The translations under genes and the position numbers were made by a program. From Adiantum capillus-veneris (Eukaryota > Streptophyta > Polypodiopsida > Polypodiales > Pteridaceae), in contig CM043953.1 in the NCBI GenBank assembly GCA_014529385.2, positions 108,570,549-108,634,548 of the forward strand: 64,000 bases of DNA, read 5' to 3'. A model generated the notes under the pieces. It was not told the origin of the DNA. It saw only the letters and a program-made list of their open reading frames with translations, and ran no database searches. This document shows positions 43,555-54,300 of the stretch, piece after piece. Position 1 is the first letter of the stretch. Every line of letters begins with the position of its first letter.

Positions 43555-44562
43555 GAAATGTTATATTGACGTCTTCAAAAGGCCAAAGTGACCTATGAGA
43601 CCAGAAAGTTACAATGTGGTGGATCTGATACAAAGTCAGAGTCAGAGTAACAAGATGACAAAAATGAAATGACAAATGTCACAATAAAAATAAAATAAAA
43701 TACTATGGAATCCTAAACTACTAGGTGTGAACTAAGCAACTAGTTGGGATAGCTAGATCACAAGAGATCCAGCATCGGTCGCTGGCGGATCTCATCAATC
43801 TCCTCCATGGTCAGTAGTCTGACCGGGCGTCGTGCATGTCGAGCCAAAGTGATCTGAATCCTCTAATGCAGCCTCCGCCGATGCTGTGTAGTCCTCTGCA
43901 GTCGTGGGCGTCTGGATCTCCCCAGCTCAATTGCTCGGTCGATCAGTGTGCCTCTGGTGTGAGACGACGAGCTCTGCTGTGGTAGTAACTCCTCCGGGTG
44001 TCCAGTGGCAGCTCTAAAGAAATCTGTGATCTGTCTCTGAGACTGGCTAGTCTCTCCTCTCATCAGGCTCTCCCTGTGTCTGCATAGCTCGAGCAAAAAC
44101 AAACCCAAGCATCTCTGATCCTCGTACTGCATGACTCTTGAGAATGGTCCAAAGCCCTCTCTGAACAAGCAATGGAAGCGGCCTCGTATCTCGTAGTAGA
44201 CGGGGCAGTGGCATGTATAGTGCAACTCTGTCTCACGCTCGATGTCACACAGGGGCATGTCCTGGCCTCTGTTGGTATCTCCCAGTCTCGATCCGCAGCT
44301 GGTGTGAAGATGTGCGTATTTGGCCAATAGCACATCATATCCCATGAGACAAGTGGGTGTCCATGTATCTGGGCCTCGTCACAAAACCATCAACCGTAAG
44401 CTGGAGGAGATGCTCTCTGTAGAAAGCCATCTTCGTGCCCAGCTTCTGTGCTGGCTATATCCATGTCCTCTTGGTGTCTAGCTGAGTCAAGTCTTGGCGG
44501 ATGAGCCTAGTGATCTCGGACTGTGTAAGAGTCAGAGAGGGTGCATCCAGTGAGTACTGGAA

Positions 44563-44565
<3 letters not shown>
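43551..44565 (-). mobile_element. Family D, 5'-truncated copy (1 kb)
   Basis: Collinear with 30380-31400. The frame 44345-43863 (160 aa) encodes the C-terminal Cys/His cluster and ends in PRLQRTTQHRRRLH then TAG. The 3' stem AGGTCACTTTGGCCT is at 43595-43581. The truncated 5' end joins the GA run at 44566 directly. Confidence 0.85.

Positions 44566-44597
<32 letters not shown>
44566..44597. repeat. GA microsatellite
   Basis: (GA)n of about 32 bases flanking the preceding family D copy. Confidence 0.9.
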
Positions 44598-44598
<1 letters not shown>

Positions 44599-44632
44599 CT
44601 GCAGACCGAGCAAGGAATACATAGGGAATTCA

Positions 44633-44728
44633 CCTGCGCGAACGCTAATTTTGGGCGTGCTGTACTTGCGCGAACCCTAATTTCGGGCCTGTTGTACCTG
44701 TGCGAACCCTACCTCTTGGTCTGCTGTA
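44633..44728. repeat. Three 32-bp tandem repeats
   Basis: Units start CCTGCGCGAAC, CTTGCGCGAAC and CCTGTGCGAAC and each ends with GTTGTA or GCTGTA. Period is exactly 32 bases. The remainder of 44598-44784 shows nothing recognisable except a GAA run (44767-44784). Confidence 0.8.
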
Positions 44729-44784
44729 CCTGCGTAGGGTGCGCCATAGCTTGCAGCAGCCAGAGAGAAGAAGAAGAAGAAGAA

Positions 44785-45400
44785 GAGAGTTTTAACATCG
44801 TAGGAAACTATCCCAAGAGACCTTAAAGATCTAGCCGACGAGGAGAGTTGAACTCAAGACCTGTTATTCAAGAGGGAAATGGCATAACCAATCTACCACA
44901 CTTGGGTGATAGAAAGGTTATACCATTTTCCTCTTTTTATTAGCACACACACTCACACCCACACACACACCTGAGAAGAAGAGAGTTTTATCGTCGTAGG
45001 AAACTATCCCAAGAGACCTTAAAGATCTAGCCAACGAGGAGAGTTGAACTCAAGACCTGTTATTCAAGAGGGAAATGGCATAACCAATCTACCACACTTG
45101 GGTGATAGAAAGGTTATACCATTTTCCTCTTTTTATTAGCACACACACTCACACCCACACACACACCCGAGAAGAAGAGAGTTTTAACGTCGTAGGAAAC
45201 TATCCCAAGAGACCTTAAAGATCTAGCCGACGAGGAGAGTTGAACTCAAGACCTGTTATTCAAGAGGGAAATGGCATGACCAATCTACCACACTTGGGTG
45301 ATAGAAAGGTTATACCATTTTCCTCTTTTTATTAGCACACACACTCACACCCACACACACACCCGAGAAGAAGAGAGTTTTAACGTCGTAGGAAACTATC

Positions 45401-45402
<2 letters not shown>
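44785..45402 (-). repeat. SINE-like tandem array 1 (196-bp units)
   Basis: Three full units and a truncated fourth start at 44785, 44981, 45177 and 45373, an exact 196-bp period. Sense is on the minus strand: AATAAAAAGAGG, a tRNA-like part with A-box-like TGGTAGATTGG and B-box-like GAGTTCAACTC 33 bases apart, then TTTCCTACGACGTTAAAACTC and a CT/GAA-rich end, with CA/CCCACA linkers. The fourth unit is cut by a GA run at 45403. Read as a tRNA-derived SINE that became a tandem array. Confidence 0.65.

Positions 45403-45466
<64 letters not shown>
45403..45466. repeat. GA microsatellite
   Basis: (GA)n of 64 bases. Confidence 0.95.
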
Positions 45467-45469
<3 letters not shown>

Positions 45470-45627
45470 GAAATGAAATGTTATATTAACGTCTTAAAAA
45501 GGCCATAGTGACCTATGAGACCAGAAAGTTACAAGGTGGTGGATCTGATACAAAGTCAGAGTAACAAAATAACCTAACAACAGTACAAAACAAAGATATA
45601 TGCTATGGGATCTTAGATTGGTCAATG

Positions 45628-45631
<4 letters not shown>
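45467..45631 (-). mobile_element. Family D, very short 3' copy (165 bp)
   Basis: Contains the family D 3' UTR end (GATCCACCACCTTGTAAC, stem AGGTCACTATGGCCT, GACGTTAATATAAC) and nothing else. GA runs lie on both sides. Confidence 0.85.

Positions 45632-45673
<42 letters not shown>
45632..45673. repeat. GA microsatellite
   Basis: (GA)n of 42 bases. Confidence 0.95.
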
Positions 45674-45676
<3 letters not shown>

Positions 45677-45822
45677 CTTAGCGTCTATGTGAGGCCGAAG
45701 TTGGCCTATGAGACAAATCAAGTATACATGTGTGTATGTCTTCCATCTATCTAAAAAGACAAAACAATCCAAACTCGTACAAAATAAAGAGAAAACCTTG
45801 GTGTATGATGGGATCTATGGCA

Positions 45823-45862
<40 letters not shown>

Positions 45863-46043
45863 TGGAGCTCTAGTACTAGGGATGTGTGCAGGTCTATATG
45901 CTTAGGGTAGTACAACCATGCAGTGCATCAACCTAGCTAGCTCCATCTTGTGCTAATAGGGGGGTGTAGAATGTGGTACATGGGAGGATCAAGAGCAAGG
46001 TCTGCTCGGATGAACGCAACTTCGTGAGCCATCATCTCGCGGC
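45674..46043 (-). mobile_element. TC-tailed non-LTR 3' end of a second family
   Basis: Sense on the minus strand ends AGGCCAACTTCGGCCT, CACATAGACGCTAAGAAA then the TC run: the same layout as family D (self-complementary stem, GACGTTAA-like motif, TC tail) with different sequence. The 5' limit is uncertain. A 39-base G run (45823-45861) lies within, and 45862-46043 has no recognisable content. Confidence 0.5.
45823..45861. repeat. 39-base poly-G run
   Basis: An uninterrupted G run. Its length may not be reliable. Confidence 0.7.
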
Positions 46044-46055
46044 GGGGGGGGGGGG

Positions 46056-46104
<49 letters not shown>
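46044..46104. repeat. Poly-G followed by GA microsatellite
   Basis: G15 at 46044-46058, then (AG)n to 46104, leading into GGAGAA/GAA repeats. Confidence 0.9.
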
Positions 46105-46109
<5 letters not shown>

Positions 46110-46769
46110 GAGGAGAAGAAGAAGAAGAGGATTTTAACGTCGTAGGAAACTATCCCAAGAGACCTCAAAGATCTATCGGACGAGAGTTGAACTCAAGACC
46201 TGTTATTCAAGAGGGAAGTGGCATAACCAATCTACCACACTTGGGTGATAGAGAAAGGTTATACCGTTTTCCTCTTTTTATCAACACACTCACACACCCA
46301 CACACACACACACACACACACACGAGAAGAAGAGGATTTTAACGTCGTAGGAAACTATCCCAACGAAGATCTATCCAACGAGAGTTGAACTCAAGGCCTG
46401 TTATTCAAGAGGGAAGTGGCATAACCAATCTACCACACTTGGGTGATAGAGAAAGGTTATACCGTTTTCCTCTTTTTATTAACACACTCACACACCCACA
46501 CCCACACACACACACACGAGAAGAAGAGGATTTTAACGTCGTAGGAAACTATCCCGAGAGACCTCGAAGATCTATCCGACGAGAGTTGAACTCAAGACCT
46601 GTCATTCAAGAGGGAAGTGGCATAACCAATCTACCACACTTGGGTGATAGAGAAAGGGTATACCGTTTTCCTCTTTTTATTAACACACTCACACCCCCAC
46701 ACACACACACGAGAAGAAGAGGATTTAATGTGGTAGGAAACTATCCCAAGAGACCTCGAAGATCTATCC

Positions 46770-46772
<3 letters not shown>
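46105..46772 (-). repeat. SINE-like tandem array 2
   Basis: Units start near 46125, 46330, 46524 and 46717 (spacing 205, 194, 193). Sequence and orientation are as in array 1, including the tRNA-like part, with CA-rich linkers (46285-46322, 46489-46517, 46684-46710). The last unit is truncated by a GA run at 46773. Open frames through this array are repeat translations. Confidence 0.65.
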
Positions 46773-46810
<38 letters not shown>

Positions 46811-46816
<6 letters not shown>

Positions 46817-46987
46817 TGAAATGTTATATTAACGTCTTCAAAAAAGGCCAAAGTGACCTATGAGACCAGAAAGTTACAATGCGGTGTATCTGATACAAAG
46901 TCAGATTAACAAAATAAAACAAAATAAATTAAACTAGGATAACAAAATATAAATACTGCGGGATCCTAAACTAATGCCATAGCACCC

Positions 46988-46988
<1 letters not shown>
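46811..46988 (-). mobile_element. Family D, very short 3' copy (178 bp)
   Basis: Same 3' UTR end as 45467-45631, with the stem AGGTCACTTTGGCCT. GA runs 46773-46810 and 46989-47026 lie immediately on both sides. Confidence 0.85.

Positions 46989-47026
<38 letters not shown>
46989..47026. repeat. GA microsatellite
   Basis: (GA)n of 38 bases. Confidence 0.95.
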
Positions 47027-47027
<1 letters not shown>

Positions 47028-47334
47028 AATAAACACATAGAGTGCAGAATCTGTATACATAGAAGCAAAGGCGCATAAAATGGAAACATAGGTAAAAAAT
47101 TAATTGCAGAATAAAAGGGGATAGAGAGAGTTAACCACCCCCACCCCCACCCCCCCCCCCCCCCCCCCCCCCAAAAAGTGAAAAAAGGTCAGAAACGACG
47201 TTTCTCCCGGTCCGAAATGGCGGGAAACGACCGGTCTGTTTCTTCTGGCAAGAAACACCGCTTCTTGTTACTACTATATAAAGAAAATGTCAACACGTAA
47301 TGGCTCATCTCTCAAGTTTCAAGATCTGGACGGC
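47027..47334. other. Intergenic or intronic sequence with poly-C run
   Basis: AT-rich sequence, then CCCCCA repeats leading to a C run at 47150-47172. After it, GAAACGACG and GAAACACCG phrases form an inexact repeat (47190-47255). No gene seen. Confidence 0.6.
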
Positions 47335-47754
47335 CCTACATCATATAAGTGGGCTGATAACCACATGGGTAATGGAACAGATAATGGTGATGTAAAGCCC
47401 ACCAAATAGTCAACCTCCTCTAGTAAATGAGGAGAGACTATATTCTACTGTCTCACAATATTGCCTACTGCAAGAGGAACCTGTGACAAGATCTCCACAT
47501 GGTTGAATGACTACTGAATTGGAGAAAAAGGCATCTCAGCTGATCCTACATCATATAAGTGGGCTGATAACCACATGGATAATGGAACATCTAATGGTGA
47601 TGTAAAGCCCAACAAATAGTCAACCTCCTCTAGTAAATGAGGAGAGACTATATTCTACTGTCTCATAATATTGCCTACTGCAAGAGGAACCTGTGACAAG
47701 ATCTCCAAAGGGTCGAATGACTACTGAATTGGAGAAAAAGGCATCTCAGCTGAT
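47335..47754. repeat. 210-bp tandem duplication
   Basis: The unit beginning CCTACATCATATAAGTGGG at 47335 is repeated at 47545 with only a few substitutions. No coding potential recognised. Confidence 0.9.
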
Positions 47755-48706
47755 CCTGCAATGCCTTCGACTTCCGTTCTAAGAGCTCTAGAGGGCTCCT
47801 CGATCTGACTGCTGATTCATCTGCTCTGACCGAGTCTCTAGCTCCTTGGCTGGTAGCTTCTCATTAGGCAGCCTATCTAGAGGCTCAACAGCTGTCTCAC
47901 TACCCATCTCTAAACAAGAACAGGCTTGCCTTGTCCCTTCCTGCCAGCCTGCCTTTATCTCTGCTGACCACTGCTGCTGACTCTAACCCCTCTGCTCTCG
48001 ATCATGCTGTCGCACAATGCCCTGCTACTGATCAGAGCTCTGCTGGTCTACTGTTGTTCAGAGGATCGGGCTCTCCTGAGACCCAAACTACCTCTGTGGC
48101 CAGCACTTGGGACAATCCTTCACCAGATGACCCATCATCGGACATCTCAAGCACTTGTTTGGCCTTCTGGTGACCACACTTCTCTGTGAATTGTGAACCT
48201 CCCTGCCTCAACGAACCAGCTGAGGCCCTGCCAACTCGTGCCCAAAAAATGCTGGACTGCACGACAATGAGTGTGTAGCGAATGTGCTTATTGTGCAAGT
48301 GTTAGAATGGCTGTGTGCAAAAATTGTTCTGGGTGATGTGTGCAGGTAGGGGTGTGCTGTGCAATAGCGGCAGAAAGGATGCAAGATGAAGCGGGATGCT
48401 GCTACAGTAGCAGCAACGGCCTTCAAACAAGCAGTGACTAGGGGTCTTGCTATGCAGTAGTCACATATTGTCGGCGACTGGTAGCCTATTTGTATTTCCC
48501 CCTTTTATGATTCCACTCTAGCATCACTTAGTTCGATTAGACTAAAGGAAACTTTAAAGATACCGCCTTGGGAGCTTAAAAATGATGAGGAAAATCAATT
48601 TGAAGACCTAACAATTACCCAATATCCTACAGTTTTCTGAAGCCTACTGGTAAGAGTGAACATTTTTTTTAGCACATTCACAAACTTCAGCAGCAAAATA
48701 GATTAC
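47755..48706 (-). pseudogene. Non-coding stretch with an isolated CCHC knuckle
   Basis: On the minus strand 48154-48113 encodes CLRCPMMGHLVKDC, a perfect CX2CX4HX4C zinc knuckle of the LINE ORF1/Gag type, followed by PKCWPQ. No other domain could be read around it. It lies in the region 3' of a POLH exon, so it is probably transposon debris. The remainder (47755-48112, 48155-48706) shows nothing recognisable, and no further POLH exon was found. Confidence 0.45.
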
Positions 48707-48826
48707 CCTGTATTGACACCATAAAGGTCCTGTAATCTTGTTTCTGAGAGCTGCAACAGATCTCCAACGAATGAAATATGTAAATCATTTTTCAGTGAAT
48801 CTCCAAGCTTTCCTCCAAGTTGTTTC
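48707..48826 (-). CDS. POLH: DNA polymerase eta, internal exon (third visible)
   Basis: The 120-bp exon reads (M)KQLGGKLGDSL, ISFVGDLLQLSETRL and QDLYGVNTG, the helix-hairpin-helix thumb region of Y-family polymerase eta that follows the PVKKM motif. The acceptor is TTTCAG just before 48826, and the donor is GTAATC beginning at 48706. It joins the previous exon across a 76-base intron, completing a split ATG codon (AT from one exon, G from this one), and ends in phase 2. The protein replicates past UV-induced pyrimidine dimers in the nucleus. The next exon, expected to encode the region after YGVNTG, was not found downstream. Confidence 0.85.
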
Positions 48827-48902
48827 CTGAAACAATAAATTTGGCTTCAAAATTACATCCTTTTGCAATATTCCTTGCAATACTTCATGAAGTGGAACTT
48901 AC

Positions 48903-49006
48903 ATCTTCTTTACTGGCAATGCTGCAAGTAATGCTGTTACTGACAATGAAGGGACAACAGTCTGTTGTGCTGGTTTATGCATCCCACTTGCAAGCTTGGC
49001 TAGCAT
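48903..49006 (-). CDS. POLH: DNA polymerase eta, internal exon (second visible)
   Basis: The 104-bp exon encodes MLAKLASGMHKPAQQTVVP followed by SLSVTALLAALPVKK and the first two bases of a methionine codon. The MLAKLASGMxKPAQQT signature is characteristic of polymerase eta and distinguishes it from kappa and iota. The acceptor is TTTGCAG before 49006 and the donor GTAAGT at 48902. Phase 0 entry matches the exon at 56956. No stop or frameshift is present, so the exon looks functional despite the transposons around it. Confidence 0.9.
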
Positions 49007-49215
49007 CTGCAAAGCATTAGTCGGGAATATGTGGTGAATGAGTTGAGTAAATACTCCAAATCTTGGTTTCTGCCATGCATGTACACAAGCTGCCAAGAGA
49101 GTGCGCAAAGACAGTAACCCACCATAGTCACATAACATGATAAGAAACATTCAATGATATTTTAGAACAAATTGTAGAGTAACTGAAATTCTACATGGCA
49201 GGAACCTAGCAAGCA

Positions 49216-51008
49216 GAGCTCGCTGAAGCCTACGCTTGCCTCCCCTGCCGCCCTCCCCTCACGTGTGCAAGCCCCCCCCCCCCAAGCCTTTTGCCCTCGC
49301 GACCTCATCCTACGCCCGCCCCTGCTTAGCCCCAGCCCCATTCAGCCCGCCTCCTCATTGCAGTATGCTTCCAACCTTCCTCCCACTGCCGCATTCCCAC
49401 CCTGGCCTTCCCACCTCCTCTCGCCCTTCTCTTGTGGAGGGGAGTGGAGTGTGTGTGTGTGTGTGTGTGTGTGTAGGTGTGTTTGCAGCACTATCCTCGA
49501 CATCGATGCCTTCGGCTTCAAACACAGATGGAGGCTCCTACCTCACCTTAGAGGGACTCAGACAAAGCCCTTTCGCCCGACCCTGCAGAGCCCACCATCC
49601 GACTTGCTCTCTCGCCGACGGAGCAAGCGAGCCTTGTAGCAGACATGGAGCGCCTTCAAGTCACTTTTGTCATCTGCAAGATTAACGGCACGCGACCCAG
49701 AAAAGGCAACAAGCATGATCTCCTCCAAGCCCGCCTTCTCTCAGAGGCAGGAAAGATTATCGACATACAATTCTTCGGGCGAGGATACTACTTGATCGAG
49801 TTTGAGACTCCCGAAATGGTGACCAAGGTCATTTCAATGAGCCCACTGGCCATCCGAGCAGTCAAGGCTCATTTTTGACAGTGGTGCCATGGTTTCGACC
49901 TAGTCTCTAATGCTCTTGTCAAGGAAGCAGATTTGCCTATCTCAATCTATTTCTCCGGCTTGAGGAGAGAGTACTTTTCGCTATTATCCAGGATTGGTTC
50001 CGAGATTGGGACACTCTTGGAGACCCCACGCACGGTAGCTTCAGTCGTTGCCAAGACAGCAAGTATACCTATGGTACGCGTTTTGGGTCGGGACACCCAC
50101 TCTCTCCTGCCTACTGCATAAGGTGAGTGGTGGAGGGTTCCGCATAAGCTTTAATGTAACCTAGATGACCTGCAATAGGGATGTCATGTGCATCTTGCAG
50201 TAGCTGAAGCTTAATAGCTTCATCATTAGGGATAAAAAAGATAATTGTTGAAGTAGAGATCGCTATCTTCTATGTGAAAGCCTTTTTTGATCTGTCATTC
50301 CTGCTCCGTTCGATTATGCAAAATCTTGAATATTCTTGAAAAATGAATCTTGAGGCATACTCTCAACAATGAGGTATCAAAGAGATAGTAGAGGTTACGA
50401 TGGCCCCTACTATACTCTTTTTGCTTATAGCATCAGCTATGACTCCCAAACCAATGCTTCATATGCAGACAGGTTGGCCATCTTGCGAAGGCCTGTCCCT
50501 ACAGAAGAACCCGACCCGCGCCACAGACTCAACCTACCAAGGCTGGCCAGGCACAACAAAAAGAGACTCGGGGTGCACTAGCTAGCACCCTCCTCAGAGA
50601 CTAGCGCCTAGTCAATTGATGGCTTATTGCAAGTGCATGGCTGTCGTTGCCAGGAGCATGCACGCCCAACAAGCCCCCCTGTTGGCCGACCTACAACAGG
50701 CTAGCAGCATTGGGTTCACTGATTCGATCCTCTAAAGCCAAATATCCTAGAGGAGACTCCATCCACTTCAGCCTTGCCACCGCCAGAGCTCCCCACCCCC
50801 CCACCCGTCGACTCGACCATCGCTTCCACCTCCTCCCATCCCTCACTAGTCGTCGCCTCGCCAGCTTAGGTGGCAGGGTACTCAGCAGCTCAAAGATTTC
50901 TTAGCAGTGCTTTTTCCACAAGCCGCCTAGCTAAGGAGGGACAACCTTAGCTAAGGACACCACTTTTGGTACACACTTCCCCTTTTTAGATAGTCCCTCG
51001 AGGGCTGA
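49216..51008 (+). pseudogene. Old L1-type LINE ORF1 copy (LINE-d) with insertion
   Basis: Begins with a GCTCGCTGAAGCC 5' UTR-like start similar to LINE-c and a C-rich leader with a GT run (49449-49475). Frames carry the DUF4283-like region (VICKINGTRPRKGNKHDLLQ, RGYYLIEFETPEM, near 49667-49875) and PRTVASVVAKTASIPMVRVL (to 50085). About 300 bases (roughly 50140-50435) are foreign and include a gypsy integrase-like piece. ORF1 resumes with the knuckle CFICRQVGHLAKAC (50450-50491) and the C-terminal RRFLSSAFSTSRLAKEGQP (about 50890-50945). It is cut at 51008 by an LTR. Much more diverged than LINE-a, -b and -c. Confidence 0.75.
50140..50300 (-). pseudogene. Gypsy integrase H2C2-like fragment inside LINE-d
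   Basis: The minus strand reads NDEAIKLQLLQDAHDIPIAGHLGYIKAY near 50235-50150, resembling the integrase zinc-binding (H2C2) start of Ty3/gypsy elements. The next 130 bases up to 50435 were not identified. Confidence 0.5.
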
Positions 51009-51356
51009 TGAAACGAACACTCAGAGAGGATCTCCCAGCTACACGAACCTCGACCATAGCCACCATCCGGTAGCACCCCGTGCTAGGCCAGTGTCCGAGG
51101 ACGTAGGGCACACCTATAAGACCGAGCGTCCCATACCACCCGGCCTAACTCTCCTCGAGGTGACCTCGCGCACTCCTAGCCGCACGGGCTAACCACTGGC
51201 ACTCTGCTAGTGGGGGTCGATAGTTACAAATGAGGCCTTGGCCTCCTTACATAAAAGTGACCGGCCACATCCGCCGAGTTCACACTACGTTCGCTCGGAC
51301 ACTAGACACCCATCTGGCGGTGCCTTAGACTAGATCCCCTCTCCTGTAGGAAGGAC
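51009..51356 (-). mobile_element. Gypsy-like element F, 3' LTR
   Basis: Starts TGAAACGAACACTC on the plus strand. The sequence to about 51140 matches 56056-56208 (TAGCCACCATC, AAGACCGAG shared). A purine tract on the minus strand (complement of about 51380-51395, TTCCTCCCTTAAG) precedes it. Confidence 0.55.
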
Positions 51357-54300
51357 ATAACATACTTCCTCCCTTAAGAACCATTGATGTCCTCATCAAT
51401 GAAGTGGGGATATTGAGCTTTCAAAGCTCTGATTCCCAAGTAGCAAACCTTTCAGATTGACCCTTCCATGTAATAAATACTCATCATAAGCACTTCGGCA
51501 TGAATGATAGGTACAATGATCTAGAATAGCCTCTGATTCTTGAGGAATATACTCGATTTACATTTCTTGCCACAATTTCCTCGATAGGTACAACAGTGTT
51601 GGCTTCACCTAATTTTTCTTGCAGGCAGCTGACATGAAACACAAGATGTATACTAACATCCAGAGGAAGAGCCACTTATCCAATTTTCTTTGTGATCACG
51701 AACGGACCACAAAATCTAGCTAAAAGCTTATAATGTTTTCCAGTTCACATAGTCTTGGAATCCTTGGGTATCTTCAGATAGACCCATTGTCCCACATCTA
51801 GAGTCCTTGGAGATATATTTTCATTAGTATAAGTGGTAACTCGATCACGAGCTGTCCTTAAAATATCCTTAGCCAATTCAAGCATTTCTTGCATATTATA
51901 CAAGAAATCATGAGCTCGGCAATCTTTGACTTTCTCTAAGCCAATAGCAATAGAGGATTTAGGCTCAAATCATCCATACATCAACATGAATGGACTAAAT
52001 CGAATAGAAGAATACTTGCTACTATTATAGGCAAACTCTAATTGTGGAAGGTAACTTTCCCAATCAAACTGCTGGGAGAGAGACATAAGCCCTCAACATG
52101 TCCTCCAATGTCTGATTCATCCTTTCAGTTTGCCATCGGACTCGGGATGATCAGAGGACGACATACTCAACTTCGTCCAAAGATAGACAAACACACCTCG
52201 TCAAAATCACCCAGTGAACTTAGTATCTCAATCACTGACGGTATCTTTTGGCACACCATATAACTTATAAAGTTGATCGACAAATAAAACCATCAACTAA
52301 TGGATTTATTATTGTCGACTTTGTTGGTATAAACTTTACCATTTTTGTGAGTCGATCAACCACAACCCAACTGGCATCGTTGCCACGACTAGTATTTGGA
52401 AAACCAACAATAAAATCCATAAAAATACTCTGCCACTTGGCATCAAGGGTTTCCAATGGATGTAGCAGGCCAGCTTTTCTAAGGCGCTCTGCCTTATTGA
52501 CCTAACACTGTGTGCATCTCTTCACATAGTTCTCTTTGCAAGAGTGCATCCTTGGCCAATAGAAATATCGTTTGACCAATGCTAAAGTTCTCTCAATGCC
52601 TTGGTGCCCAGCACTAGAAACATCATGGCATTTGAACAAAATTCTTTGTCAAACCTCATCGATTTCTGGCATGCGGCCTTTTCCATTTCTAAACAATAGT
52701 CCACCTCTAATGGAACATTGTCGCTGTCTCGTCTCTCCAGCACGACTCATTTGGGTCTCCGAATCAACCAAGCCTCTATGCAAGTCATGCCCTACTTTGA
52801 CCTCGTTTTATATTTTGTCGAAACGACATAGCCCTCGGAGAGAAAGATAGAAATCCGTCAAGATTTCAGCCATAGACAAGGCATTAACCTTAGGAATCCA
52901 GCTGAGTGTGTCGGCAACTCGATCGATGGATCCTTTTCTATAACGGATCTCAAAGTCAAACTCTTGCATAAGCTCAACCCATCTAGCCTTCCGGCCTCTG
53001 AGATCACCTTGATCACAAACATAACACGGATTCATCATAATTCCACAATTTAACAAAAGAACACAAAACATTTTTACAAAATTCAGTGACTGAAGGACCA
53101 AGTACGAATGAACCAAACCACGCAGATGGTATACACTGATAAAAGTCGACATCAAAATACTTTAACCTTAACATTTCCAAAGCAGCAAGAATTGGTATTG
53201 CAAACCCATTATTTACAGAAATTTGATTACAAAGTGAAATAGACACATGAGGAATGTCTTGTTTAACAAAAACAAGAGAGTGATGTACATATTCTATATG
53301 CAATGTATATGTATCTTGTTTATCATAAAACCATTGAATTCCTAAGATAACATGTGCTCTATCTAGGCGTATGATATAGAAATCCTGATTTTCTTTGTAA
53401 TCAGCTACTCGAGCGTCAAATCAGGAACCATCTGATTCCATTCATCTGTATCCTCTCCACGAGCCATCGTCACGCGATACTCATGGTCACTGTCCCATGT
53501 TTGCAGCCGCAGTTTCTGTACCAACTTTGCATCCATAAAATTACGTGAGCTTTCATTATCAAGGAGCACAGTCACGTCTTAACCGTAGTCTTTCCAAGAA
53601 AACGGAGAAGATCGTGCTTATCACACACTTCGGTGCTAAAAGTACAATTAGAGCATGAACTCTGCGCTAAGTGATGGATTTCAACTTAAATAACATTAGC
53701 GTTACCTGAGATCTCGTGAATTTGAACCGAAGGACGTCCTTGTGGTTTCTTGGTCTTTTTCTTGGGACGGTCTTTAATTTGGTGGCCCGTCTGGCCACAA
53801 CCAAAACAAGCTCCCTTTTTCAGTGCATCGGCAATGACAACATTCTTGGCTTTCTTCTTCTCTTGAGCGTCACGAGAGGTGGTGTCTCAGACAAGGTCTC
53901 GACGGCGATTTGGACCTTTGCCGGAATCGGTGCCTCTTCCTCGAAGTGCCCTCGCTCGATTGGTGATCAAAACCTCTTTTCTTCTCATAATTCGCTCCAT
54001 TTATCAAATGGACCGTTTTGGCCTTTGCCACCGCATCCTCCACGTCAGTCGAAGGCCCAACGGTAGTCCTCATGCAGACCCAGCAGATACATGTACACAC
54101 CATGCGTAGAGTCTACCTTACAAAAGGTAAGCGCTTCTTTCAAAGTTGTTTTATACTTATCAAAAGAAAGATTTTTTATCGAAGACTCTACAACTTTGCA
54201 AAGGCTTTCAAAGGATCCATTTTTGCGAAATCCTTCTTGAACTTCAAGCAAAAATCAGCCGACACAGTAGACTTTTTTGACATATCACAGCACCAGGTAA

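Noticed and set aside
44785-45402. Functional tRNA genes
   Set aside because: A-box-like and B-box-like sequences are present, but no convincing acceptor stem or cloverleaf was found and the units form a tandem array.
44785-46772. CRISPR-like regularly spaced repeats
   Set aside because: The regular spacing comes from whole-unit tandem duplication with simple-repeat linkers; there are no unique spacers and no cas genes, and the sequence is a plant genome.
46385-46819. 144-codon open frame with repeated EGSGITNLPHLGDRE
   Set aside because: It is a translation of the tandem SINE-like units and their CA and GA repeats, with a period matching the DNA repeat.
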